A stretch of 12,952 bases of DNA from JALYIM01 sp040003205. Lineage in GTDB: Bacteria; Acidobacteriota; Terriglobia; Terriglobales; Acidobacteriaceae. Position numbers and translations under genes: made by a program. The DNA lies in assembly GCA_040003205.1 (NCBI GenBank), contig JBDUDA010000060.1, positions 1 to 12,952 of the forward strand, written 5' to 3'. The notes below the pieces were generated by a model. That model was not told the DNA's origin, did not search any database, and saw only the letters and a program-made list of their open reading frames with translations. Below, in pieces: positions 6,325-12,930 of this stretch (positions are counted from its first letter, which is position 1; every line of letters begins with the position of its first letter).

Positions 6325-7410
6325 CTATTTCGTAATCACTACGCTGGATGGGGGGACGCCGGTGGATATCGTCTGAGTCGTGGACAGCGTGCCGGCGGTT
6401 AGATCAACCTTGAACTCGGTCATGCTGCCACTGGTTTCGTTGCCGACCAAGATGTACTTTCCGGTAGGATCGTTCACCATCCATCGCGGCCCAGTGCCAG
6501 TCGCAGGCAGAGTGCCGGCAATCAGGGTTGGAATTCCCGTAGTCGAATCAATCGTGTATTGAGACACGTTACCCTTTCCTTCGTTGGCAACATAGAGAAA
6601 CTTCCCCGAAGAATGAATTACCACAGCCACTGGCGTCGTGCCAGTTGCAATGGTCGCCTGGGGAATAGCGATTAGCGCACCGCTGACTGGATCAATCGAA
6701 GATGCTGACACCGTGTCGGCGGCGGAGTTGGTGACGTAAACAAAATGCTCCGCCGGATCTATGGCAAAAGAAAAGGGCGTGGCGCCCAACACAAAAGGAG
6801 AGCCGGCTACCGCTTGCAACGAGCCCGAAGAGATCGCATACACATACAGGGCCGACGAATTTGGACACAGCACGAACAAAAATTTCCCGGTGGGAGAAAC
6901 TAGGAGGCTGGTGGGATTCTGTCCGGTGGCGAAGGGCGATCCGGCGACTGGAGAGAGGGCTCCGCTCCCAGAGTTGATGCTGAACACCGAGACTGAATTC
7001 GACGCTTCATTGGCGGCAAACAATAGGGTGCCACCGGAATCCATATCGAGCGAGACGGGAAATACCCCAGTTGCCGTGCGTGGGGTCACTTCCGAGAGAC
7101 CATTGGTGTTGTCGTCGATTTTGAAGAGCGAAATATTATTTTCTCCCTGATTGGCTGCGTAGAGAAATTTCTTGGAGGGATTTACCCGCAAAGAAACTGG
7201 AGAAGTTCCGCCTGGGAAAGGCGAGCCAAGCACGGCTTTAAAATCACTGGCGTTATTGATGTGAAAAACGGCGATGTCATTGGTGGTAGGAAGCGCAACA
7301 AATGCGGTTTCTCGGTTGGAGGAGGATCCGCAACTTAAAAAGGATGCCATTGCGAAGGCAATCGCGAATAGGGACGTTTTCTCCATCCACCAAGTTTTCT
7401 TTAGAATCAT
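6325..7410 (-). CDS. YVTN/lactonase-type beta-propeller protein, probable lipoprotein
   Basis: A 361-residue exported protein. After MILKKTWWMEKTS comes a hydrophobic stretch (LFAIAFAMASFLSC) ending in a cysteine followed by GSSS, a plausible though non-standard lipobox. Repeated beta-propeller blades follow, recognisable by KFLYAANQG, TLLFAANEAS, KFLFVLCPN, HFVYVTNSA, KFLYVANEG and KYILVGNET at roughly 45-residue intervals. This is the pattern of the 6-phosphogluconolactonase-like / YVTN family (seven blades expected). Most extracytoplasmic members have no known enzyme activity, so I do not call it a lactonase enzyme. Start choice: GAGGGG lies 4 nt before the ATG at 7408-7410, while the in-frame ATG at 7422 would place that ribosome site inside the gene. 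It lies 52 bp after the outer-membrane protein gene. Confidence 0.85.
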   Translation of the reverse strand: MILKKTWWMEKTSLFAIAFAMASFLSCGSSSNRETAFVALPTTNDIAVFHINNASDFKAVLGSPFPGGTSPVSLRVNPSKKFLYAANQGENNISLFKIDDNTNGLSEVTPRTATGVFPVSLDMDSGGTLLFAANEASNSVSVFSINSGSGALSPVAGSPFATGQNPTSLLVSPTGKFLFVLCPNSSALYVYAISSGSLQAVAGSPFVLGATPFSFAIDPAEHFVYVTNSAADTVSASSIDPVSGALIAIPQATIATGTTPVAVVIHSSGKFLYVANEGKGNVSQYTIDSTTGIPTLIAGTLPATGTGPRWMVNDPTGKYILVGNETSGSMTEFKVDLTAGTLSTTQTISTGVPPSSVVITK

Positions 7411-7462
7411 CAGTCCCCTCATAACAGAATTTATGTGTATGTATCGGACGCACTCATGTTCG

Positions 7463-8008
7463 CTATTTACCGCCGAATTTAAAAACTACTCCGGTGGAAA
7501 GCCGCAAATTGTTCTGCTTGCTTCCGAAAGCGCTGGCATGGATATAATCCGCTTGAATGACTCGAAAATCGAAACGGCGATTAAGGTTCCAGTCATATCC
7601 GCCTCCCAGAGCGTAGGCACGCGCGAGAGTGCTAAAGCCCGGCCTCGAAACTCCCTGAAGAGCGAAGCGCTCTCTCGTCTTGCCGAATAACACGTGGACG
7701 TAAAATCTGTTTTCACCACGGTTCACCGAAAGCTGTGGTCCTGCTAAAAAATTGTAGACGGTCAGTTCCGAGCCTGAGTGTCCGCTGGCATCGGCCGTGA
7801 TGCCCAGATAACGATATATATTTGGCGCGCTCACAGAGGCATTCCAGCCATTGAGATTCGAGCGGCCAGTGAATCCCAAGGGCGCGCTGTCGAAGCGGAG
7901 ATATGAGTATCCGCCGAAGACGTCAATTCGCGGGATATTTTGCGCTTCCAGAGGTACAACGGAAAAGAAAATCAGTGCCAGCATGAACTTGCATTGGCGG
8001 ATAAACAT
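7463..8008 (-). CDS. Small outer-membrane beta-barrel protein
   Basis: A 181-residue protein with a signal peptide (MFIRQCKFMLALIFFSVVPL, cleavage near LEAQ) and then alternating amphipathic strands typical of an eight-stranded OmpA/OmpW-like barrel: RIDVFGGYSYLRF at the start, LTVYNFLAGPQLSV, RFYVHVLFGKTRE, ARAYALGGGYDWNLN, and the terminal LRLSTGVVFKF. The final strand ends in an aromatic (VFKF) three residues before the C-terminus, near the usual BAM recognition pattern. Length fits small porin-like structural proteins common in Acidobacteriota. Function is unknown. It is the most upstream gene of a minus-strand run that continues with the beta-propeller and the oxidoreductase. The ATG at 8006-8008 has no clear ribosome site. 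Confidence 0.8.
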   Translation of the reverse strand: MFIRQCKFMLALIFFSVVPLEAQNIPRIDVFGGYSYLRFDSAPLGFTGRSNLNGWNASVSAPNIYRYLGITADASGHSGSELTVYNFLAGPQLSVNRGENRFYVHVLFGKTRERFALQGVSRPGFSTLARAYALGGGYDWNLNRRFDFRVIQADYIHASAFGSKQNNLRLSTGVVFKFGGK

Positions 8009-8149
8009 CAGATGGACATACCAGCTTTCCTGCGAATTGGAGATTGCATGACTGTGGTCGAATTACGATTTTAACCGCAAGTGGGGAATGGGAAGTTGTA
8101 ATTGTTTGTAAAGGCGGGGCGAAGGACCTAATTTCGGCAGAGGATAGGG

Positions 8150-8279
8150 ATCTTTCGCCCCGCAAGTTCGCTCGCAAGCGAGTGAACCTTGCTGCGCTCA
8201 AGATGACAGTGAGGTAAAGGCGCTCAAGATGACAGTAACGGAATTGCAAAGTTTGGGAGTGAGGAAGATGACAGGGAGA
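8150..8279. repeat. Dispersed-type intergenic repeat with direct copies of AAGATGACAG and a hairpin
   Basis: GCGCTCAAGATGACAGT occurs exactly twice (8194-8210, 8220-8236), and AAGATGACAG a third time (8265-8274). The copies start 26 and 39 nt apart. Just left of them is a hairpin, GTTCGCTCGC/GCGAGTGAAC (8166-8187, one wobble). On the minus strand this reads CTGTCATCTTGAGCGCAGCA and later GCGAAAGATCCCTA, resembling intergenic repeats of the type TCATCCTGAGCG...GAAGGATC known from several phyla (recalled, not searched). The rest of 8009-8149 shows nothing notable. Confidence 0.6.
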
Positions 8280-8975
8280 CTACTTTGCTGCCATCGCTCC
8301 TACCAGCGAATCAAAGATTTTTAAGCCTTGGGTGCCGCCGAGTTCGGGTTCGCTTGCTCGTTCGGGATGGGGCATCATTCCCAGGACGTTGCGTCCGGCG
8401 CTGCAAATGCCGGCGATATTATCCAGCGACCCATTTGGATTTGCGGCAGCGGTGACTTCGCCTTCAGGCGTCGCGTAGCGAAACACGATTCTATTGTCGT
8501 CTTGCAGTTCGCTTAATGTGGAGTCATCGCAGAAGTAATTACCTTCCATATGTCCGATCGGGATCGTCAAAACTTCGCCTGCGCGGCAGGAATTGCTGAA
8601 CGGAGTATCGGCATTTTCAACACGAACGTGGACCTGCTTGCAGATATATTTAAGGCTGGCATTGCGCAGCAGCGCGCCCGGCAGCAATCCGGACTCGCAG
8701 AGTATCTGAAATCCGTTGCAGATGCCGAGCACTAGTCCGCCGCCGTCGGCGAATTTACGGACGGACTTCATCACTGGAGAAAATTTCGCAATGGCCCCGG
8801 TGCGAAGATAGTCGCCGTAGGCGAAGCCTCCTGGGACGACGATGGCATCACAGTTTTGCAGGTCGTGCGATTCGTGCCATAAAAAAGTGACTGCCTGTTT
8901 GGAAACTTGCTGAAGGGTCCAATAGGCGTCGTGATCGCAATTCGATCCGGGAAAAATGATGACACCGAACTTCAT
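8280..8975 (-). CDS. purQ: Phosphoribosylformylglycinamidine synthase, glutaminase subunit PurQ
   Basis: A 231-residue class I glutamine amidotransferase. It hydrolyses glutamine to supply ammonia for the conversion of FGAR to FGAM in purine synthesis, working in the cytoplasm with PurL and PurS. The sequence shows KFGVIIFPGSNCDHD at the start, VVPGGFAYGDYLRTGAI (46-62), the nucleophile C86 in LGICNGFQIL, PIGHMEGNY (139-147), and H203/E205 in MPHPERA. These complete the Cys-His-Glu triad, and the length is normal for the small-subunit form. The ATG at 8973-8975 is chosen because the conserved KFGVIIFPGSN follows directly and GGAG lies 8 nt upstream; the frame's 39-residue extension is unrelated to the family. 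Neither purS nor purL is adjacent. It is divergent from the AI-2E-like gene. Confidence 0.96.
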   Translation of the reverse strand: MKFGVIIFPGSNCDHDAYWTLQQVSKQAVTFLWHESHDLQNCDAIVVPGGFAYGDYLRTGAIAKFSPVMKSVRKFADGGGLVLGICNGFQILCESGLLPGALLRNASLKYICKQVHVRVENADTPFSNSCRAGEVLTIPIGHMEGNYFCDDSTLSELQDDNRIVFRYATPEGEVTAAANPNGSLDNIAGICSAGRNVLGMMPHPERASEPELGGTQGLKIFDSLVGAMAAK

Positions 8976-9045
8976 GCGGGTGGCTCCAGGAGAAAAGTTT
9001 TTGGGAGCAATCTGAAGTTTATCATGGCACTCGAGGCCAGGGTCC

Positions 9046-9079
9046 GGGTGCCCCATCCTTGCGAATTTGCAAGGGTGGG
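9046..9079. repeat. Left copy of a 34-nt inverted palindromic repeat
   Basis: Bases 9046-9079 are the reverse complement of 9631-9664 with three mismatches. The unit is itself a hairpin: CCATCCTTGC (9053-9062 region) pairs with GCAAGGGTGG over a short loop, with one wobble. Its place between divergent purQ and the AI-2E-like gene, and its hairpin form, suit a REP-like dispersed element. Confidence 0.75.
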
Positions 9080-9112
9080 ATTCTGCGACCATCTCGATGA
9101 GATTGAAGGCTC

Positions 9113-9613
9113 ATGAATATTTCCGATCACCTGCGTATCACCGGCGGCGCGTTGAAGGCCTGGTTCATCGCCCAACTAAAAGATTCATTCGCAGTTGGTG
9201 TGCTCTGGCTGATCGGCCTCTACATTGCTCGAGTGCCATGGGCCCCGCTATGGGCGTTACTCGCCGCGATTCTGCAATTCGTGCCACACATCGGTCCGGT
9301 CTTAGGGTTGATCGGCCCGGTGATGGCGGCGACTCTGAGATGGGCGGATTGGGAGCATCCGCTCTACGTCCTGATTCTTTACGCTGTCGTCGTCATCATC
9401 GACGGATTTTTTCTACAGCCCTACATCATGAAGCGGACAGTACGCGTGCCCATCTGGGCTTCTATTTTGACGCCACTGCTGCTTGGCCTTCTCATACCTT
9501 TTTGGGGAGTCTTGCTGGCGGCGCCTTTGCTGGCTGTGGCTTATGCGTATCGAGCGCGGCGAGTTGCGATGAATACTCAGACTGCCGAAGTTACCAGAAC
9601 CTCGACCAAGTAA
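9113..9613 (+). CDS. AI-2E/PerM-family membrane protein, half-length form
   Basis: A 166-residue integral membrane protein that matches the C-terminal half of the AI-2E transporter (PerM/YdiK) family. It opens with an amphipathic segment (GALKAWFIAQLKDSF), then hydrophobic helices around AVGVLWLIGLYIA, LWALLAAILQFV, VLILYAVVVIID, and PLLLGLLIPFWGVLLAAPLL. The family hallmark QFVPHIGPVLG lies at about 61-71, and QPYIMKRTVRVP matches the following conserved loop. Full members have about 340-380 residues, so the N-terminal half is missing. I find no in-frame or other-frame remnant of it upstream (only 137 bp separate it from purQ). It may be a true short family form or the survivor of a deletion. 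The ATG at 9113 has AAGG 3 nt upstream. Substrate unknown; AI-2 export is not implied. Confidence 0.75.
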   Translation: MNISDHLRITGGALKAWFIAQLKDSFAVGVLWLIGLYIARVPWAPLWALLAAILQFVPHIGPVLGLIGPVMAATLRWADWEHPLYVLILYAVVVIIDGFFLQPYIMKRTVRVPIWASILTPLLLGLLIPFWGVLLAAPLLAVAYAYRARRVAMNTQTAEVTRTSTK

Positions 9614-9630
9614 TTCTGAAATGTGAGCAT

Positions 9631-9664
9631 CCCACCCTTGCAAAAGCGCAAGGATGAGGCACCC
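9631..9664. repeat. Right copy of the 34-nt inverted palindromic repeat
   Basis: CCCACCCTTGC...GCAAGGATGAGGCACCC, the inverted partner of 9046-9079. CCTTGC/GCAAGG forms the core stem around AAAAGC. It starts 17 nt after the AI-2E-like stop codon and may also end that transcript, though no T tract follows. Confidence 0.75.
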
Positions 9665-9681
9665 TCGGTGAGCAATGCCCA

Positions 9682-9690
9682 TGCTATAAT
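9682..9690 (+). promoter_or_regulatory. Extended -10 promoter for yebC
   Basis: TGCTATAAT: a perfect TATAAT (9685-9690) with the TG extension one base before it. No good -35 is seen at the expected distance, as is usual for extended -10 promoters. Transcription would start near 9697, leaving a roughly 100-nt leader before yebC. Confidence 0.6.
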
Positions 9691-9794
9691 TCCTCTTCGC
9701 CTGACCGGTTTCGAGGCAATTTTGAGGTAAGCCAGTGATCTCCTCTACGGGCGAATCCTGCGCAATTCAGGTTTATTGAACACGAGGTATTCCC

Positions 9795-10544
9795 ATGTCC
9801 GGACATTCAAAATGGGCGACAATCAAACACAAGAAGGGCGCGCTCGACGCCAAACGTGGCAAGATTTTCACGCGCCTGATCAAGGAAATCACCATAGCTG
9901 CGAAAAATGGCGGCGGTGATCCCGACGCTAATCCACGCCTGCGCGGGGCGATCGCAGCAGCTAAAGCTGAGAACATGCCACAGGATAATATTAAGCGGGC
10001 GATTCAGCGCGGCACGGGCGAGCTACCCGGAGTTTCCTACGAAGAATTTTCGCTGGAGGGCTACGGACCCGGCGGTGCAGCCGTTCTGGTGGACATCAGT
10101 TCCGACAATCGTAATCGCACTGTAAGCGAAATCCGCCACGCCTTCGGAAAGAATGGCGGCAACATGGCCGAAGCCGGCGCAGTCTCGTGGATGTTTCACA
10201 AGAAGGGAAGCATCCTGATTGCGAAGGCGGCGGCAAAAGAAGACGATCTCATGACCATCGTGCTGGACGCGGGCGCGGAAGACCTTAACGACGATGGCGA
10301 AAATTGGGAGATCACCACAGAGCCTTCCTCCTATGAAAGCGTACTGGAAGCGGTTAAGACAGCGAAAATCGAACCGGTGTCATCCAGCGTGACCATGATT
10401 CCGCAAAACTACATCAAGCTCGAAGGCTCGGCCGCCACTACCATGATTCGCCTGATGGAGGCGCTGGAAGATCAGGATGATGTCCAGGGCGTGCACTCGA
10501 ATTTCGATATCGATCAGAAATTGCTGGAAGAAGTCACCGGGTAG
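9795..10544 (+). CDS. yebC: YebC/PmpR (TACO1-like) family protein
   Basis: A 249-residue cytoplasmic protein with the unmistakable YebC start MSGHSKWATIKHKKGALDAK and RGKIFTRLIKEI. The family blocks NPRLRGAIAAAKAENMPQDN, IKRAIQRGTGE, LEGYGPGGAAVLVD, DNRNRTVSEIRHAF and GAVSWMFHKKG follow, so all three domains are complete and the length is typical. Members were long annotated as transcriptional regulators. The mitochondrial homologue TACO1 and recent bacterial work point to a role in translation, helping ribosomes through difficult (for example proline-rich) stretches. Which role applies here cannot be told. GAGG (9784-9787) sits 7 nt before the ATG. It is preceded by an extended -10 promoter and closed by a strong terminator, so it is probably monocistronic. 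ruvC/ruvA, its frequent neighbours elsewhere, are absent. Confidence 0.97.
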   Translation: MSGHSKWATIKHKKGALDAKRGKIFTRLIKEITIAAKNGGGDPDANPRLRGAIAAAKAENMPQDNIKRAIQRGTGELPGVSYEEFSLEGYGPGGAAVLVDISSDNRNRTVSEIRHAFGKNGGNMAEAGAVSWMFHKKGSILIAKAAAKEDDLMTIVLDAGAEDLNDDGENWEITTEPSSYESVLEAVKTAKIEPVSSSVTMIPQNYIKLEGSAATTMIRLMEALEDQDDVQGVHSNFDIDQKLLEEVTG

Positions 10545-10565
10545 ATTTCTCAAATCGTTTTCATG

Positions 10566-10593
10566 AAGCCGCCAAATGGTTGGCGGCTTTTTT
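10566..10593 (+). terminator. Rho-independent terminator after yebC
   Basis: AAGCCGCCAA (10566-10575) and TTGGCGGCTT (10580-10589) form a perfect 10-bp stem around ATGG, followed by further T residues to 10593. It lies 21 nt after the yebC stop codon. Confidence 0.95.
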
Positions 10594-10761
10594 ATTGCGC
10601 CAAAAGTTTTACTCAATGGCCAAAGGTTTTCAACACACTGGTGCATAATGCTGTGGAAAAGGTGGGAAGTATCCGCGTAAGTAATTCAGCGAGAGTTGGT
10701 TTAACACATTGCACTGGGCAGGGTGCGGCGCAGAGGATTACTTTTGTATTTTATTTTTCTA

Positions 10762-11520
10762 ATGAAGCAAGAAAAAATCAGGCTCGACAAACTATTGTTG
10801 CAACGCCAGCTGACTTCCTCACGCGAGCGCGCGCAAGCCTTAATCATCGCGGGGAAAGTGCTGGTGAACGGACAAAAAGTTGAGAAATCCGGAACTGGTG
10901 TGAATGCGGAAGATGAAATTCGCCTGCTCGGGGAAGATTTGAAATATGTGAGTCGCGGTGGTTTGAAACTGGAGCACGCGATCGTGCATTGGAAAATCAA
11001 GGTCAGCAAAAAAGTCTGTGTGGACGTAGGAACTTCCACTGGCGGATTTACCGACTGTCTGCTGCAACATGGCGCTCTCAGCGTGCTCGCAGTCGATACG
11101 GGCCGCGGGCAGATTGATTTCCGCCTCCGCCAGGATCCTCGCGTGCGGTTGCTTGAGGACACCAACGCCCGTTACCTGACGGCGGAGCAAGTTGGCGAGA
11201 GCGTGGATCTGATTGTGATGGACGTTTCGTTTATCTCGGCAACTTTGGTGCTTCCCGCGGTGATCGCGGCTGCTTTTAGAGATACAGTGAGCATGCCACT
11301 CTCACGCGGCTTAGTGGTTCTCGTGAAGCCGCAATTTGAAGTTGGGCGCGAACTGGTTGGCAAAGGCGGAATCGTGCGCGATCCCGAAGCCCATAACTTA
11401 GCGGTGGACAAAGTTCGTAACGCGGTGGCGGTACTGGGTGGGCAGGATATTGATGTAATTGAATCCCCGATTCTGGGCGCGGAAGGGAACCGCGAGTTCC
11501 TCCTGCACGCGATTTTCTGA
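10762..11520 (+). CDS. tlyA: TlyA-family rRNA 2'-O-methyltransferase (hemolysin-A-like)
   Basis: A 252-residue protein with an N-terminal S4 RNA-binding domain (about 6-62, IRLDKLLLQRQLTSSRERAQ and AGKVLVNGQKV) and a C-terminal FtsJ-type methyltransferase domain. YVSRGGLKLEHA (62-73) links them. The SAM-binding loop is VDVGTSTGGFTDCLLQ (87-102), followed by AVDTGRGQ. K69, D154 (VMDVSF), K189 (VKPQFEVG) and a glutamate at E241 or E245 fit the K-D-K-E catalytic tetrad. In mycobacteria TlyA methylates ribose of 16S and 23S rRNA and affects capreomycin sensitivity; the same activity is inferred here. The frame extends to a GTG at 10723, but the family begins near the ATG at 10762. No Shine-Dalgarno lies close to it. 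nadK follows 82 bp later. Confidence 0.93.
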   Translation: MKQEKIRLDKLLLQRQLTSSRERAQALIIAGKVLVNGQKVEKSGTGVNAEDEIRLLGEDLKYVSRGGLKLEHAIVHWKIKVSKKVCVDVGTSTGGFTDCLLQHGALSVLAVDTGRGQIDFRLRQDPRVRLLEDTNARYLTAEQVGESVDLIVMDVSFISATLVLPAVIAAAFRDTVSMPLSRGLVVLVKPQFEVGRELVGKGGIVRDPEAHNLAVDKVRNAVAVLGGQDIDVIESPILGAEGNREFLLHAIF

Positions 11521-11585
11521 GAAGCGCACCGCCCCTGCCAAAATTCCACTAAAATCTTCCCTGAAGTTCTTACTCTGAATTTCTG

Positions 11586-11591
11586 TACAAT
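11586..11591 (+). promoter_or_regulatory. Candidate -10 box directly before nadK
   Basis: TACAAT lies only 11 nt before the nadK ATG, with a weak CTGAAG (11561-11566) 19 nt upstream as a -35. If used, the transcript would have a leader of about five bases, in keeping with the absence of a ribosome site. Confidence 0.4.
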
Positions 11592-11602
11592 TCGATTTCC
11601 CT

Positions 11603-12487
11603 ATGGATAAAGCGAAAGCTCCCGCCGGCGCGCAGAAGGCCGTGGGCATCATCTCTAAACCAGACAAGACAGAATTGGCGGGCATCGTGCCGGAGCTCGT
11701 GGAATGGTTTCGCCTGCACCAGTATCGCGTGATCGCAGATCGCGAGACTGCGCCGCACGCTCCCGGCGTCGAGTTTGTGGCGCGCGACGACATGGCGTTG
11801 GAGGCTTTAAAGTTTGTGGTGGTGCTGGGGGGGGACGGCACTTTGATTTCTGCCGGTCGTGCAGTAGCGAAGGCTGGAATACCAGTGCTGGGAATAAATT
11901 TGGGCTCGCTCGGATTTCTAACCGAAGTTCCGCTCGAAGAACTTTATTCCACGCTAACTGCCATAGAGGAAAATCGATGCCACGTGGAATCGCGCGCCAT
12001 GGTGCATTGCGAAGTCATTCGTAAAGAGACCCGCATCGCGGAGTACGACGCGTTGAACGATGTAGTGGTGGGCAAGGGCACCATTGCGCGCCTGAACCAC
12101 TGCGATGTTTACATTGATAAAGTCTTCGTCTCGCGATACCGGGCCGACAGCATGATTGTGGCTTCTCCTACGGGCTCGACCGCATACTCTCTCGCTGCCG
12201 GGGGCCCGATTCTGATGCCGTCCGTGGATGCGTTCGTGATTACCGCCGTGTCGGACCACTCGCTGACCCACCGTCCTCTCGTGGTTCGCGATAGCGCGGA
12301 AGTTGAGATCGTAGTGAAGACCGGAGAAGATGAAGCTTACCTCAGTATTGACGGGCAGATCGGCATGCCAATGTTGGATGACGACCGCATTCTTTGCAGG
12401 AAGTCGCTGCACGGCGTTAAACTGCTGCACTTCAAAGGAACATTTTTTGACGTGTTGCGAACCAAGTTAAAGTGGGGACAGCGTTAG
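11603..12487 (+). CDS. nadK: NAD kinase
   Basis: A 294-residue ATP- (or polyphosphate-) dependent NAD kinase that makes NADP in the cytoplasm. The signature GGDGT is at 76-80, with D78 as the catalytic aspartate. INLGSLGFLTE (98-108), the NAD-contacting N152-D153 in LNDVVVGKG, and SPTGSTAYSLAAGGP (188-202) are all present, and the C-terminal beta-sandwich ends near LHFKGTFFDVLRTKL. Length is normal. The usual CPHSLTHRP motif reads VSDHSLTHRP here, so its first residues differ. The ATG at 11603 is preceded by TTTCCCT with no Shine-Dalgarno and by a -10-like box, suggesting a nearly leaderless message. Codons 75-77 contain eight G in a row (11827-11834). It follows tlyA, a common pairing in bacteria. 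Confidence 0.97.
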   Translation: MDKAKAPAGAQKAVGIISKPDKTELAGIVPELVEWFRLHQYRVIADRETAPHAPGVEFVARDDMALEALKFVVVLGGDGTLISAGRAVAKAGIPVLGINLGSLGFLTEVPLEELYSTLTAIEENRCHVESRAMVHCEVIRKETRIAEYDALNDVVVGKGTIARLNHCDVYIDKVFVSRYRADSMIVASPTGSTAYSLAAGGPILMPSVDAFVITAVSDHSLTHRPLVVRDSAEVEIVVKTGEDEAYLSIDGQIGMPMLDDDRILCRKSLHGVKLLHFKGTFFDVLRTKLKWGQR

Positions 12488-12509
12488 TCGAGTGGGACGC
12501 ATACCTCAG

Positions 12510-12621
12510 CGGCTAAAGCCGTCATAACACGAGGAGGTTTATCGCAGCGCTAAAGCGCTGCGCCACCAAAAGCTCTAAAGAGCGCGGCTAACGCCTGCGC
12601 CACTCCAAAGCTCTAAGGAGC
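12510..12621. repeat. Four hairpins sharing a TAAA/TAAG loop
   Basis: The hairpins are CGGC-TAAA-GCCG (12510-12521), GCAGCGC-TAAA-GCGCTGC (12544-12561), GCTC-TAAA-GAGC (12572-12583) and GCTC-TAAG-GAGC (12610-12621). Stems differ but stay paired, while the loop is constant. The first two resemble intergenic hairpins I associate with Acidobacteriota genomes (recalled, not searched). Confidence 0.75.
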
Positions 12622-12651
12622 GGCCAATGCCTGTGCCACTCCAAAGCTCTA
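12585..12651. repeat. 31-nt direct repeat, two copies with a 36-nt period
   Basis: 12585-12615 and 12621-12651 match at 28 of 31 positions (all three differences are C/T transitions) and end in CCACTCCAAAGCTCTA. A more diverged third copy lies at about 12556-12585. Copies include the GCTC-TAAR-GAGC hairpins. Confidence 0.8.
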
Positions 12652-12752
12652 GCGCGGAATCTGGGCTTGTGTCCCAGGGTGCTTCCGCATCGGCTTCAGA
12701 ATTTACGCTGCATGGGTCAGTTCCGGCTCTTCCGGGCGCTCAACGCTCTAAA

Positions 12753-12930
12753 GGTGCAGCAATGAGGCTTACAGCAAATGCAGGCTTGCAGCAAAGACAG
12801 GCTTGCAGCAAAGACAGGCTTACAGCAGGAAAGGTTTGCAGCAATGCCGACTTTGCATTAAAGACAGGCTTACAGCAATGCAGGCTTACAGCAAGAAAAG
12901 CTTGGGCAAAACAAGGCTTGCAGCGATGCA
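12753..12930. repeat. Tandem array of a 16-18-nt unit, GGCTTRCAGCAAAGACA
   Basis: About ten units run head to tail, for example 12766-12782, 12783-12799, 12800-12816, 12817-12832, 12867-12882, 12883-12899 and 12915-12930. The copies at 12783 and 12800 are identical. Others vary after the GGCTTRCAGCA core, and units near 12849 and 12900 are degenerate. Confidence 0.85.

Noticed and set aside
5726..6376. A 216-codon plus-strand frame opposite the oxidoreductase
   Set aside because: The opposite strand carries all Gfo/Idh/MocA motifs; this frame has the cysteine/serine/arginine mix of an antisense shadow.
8976..9092. N-terminal 39-residue extension of PurQ
   Set aside because: It reads through the palindromic repeat and the PurQ family begins exactly at the internal ATG at 8975 with its own ribosome site.
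10598..10634. GCCAAAAGTTTT / GGCCAAAGGTTTT pair after the yebC terminator
   Set aside because: Short, imperfect and low-complexity; not enough to call a repeat or operator.
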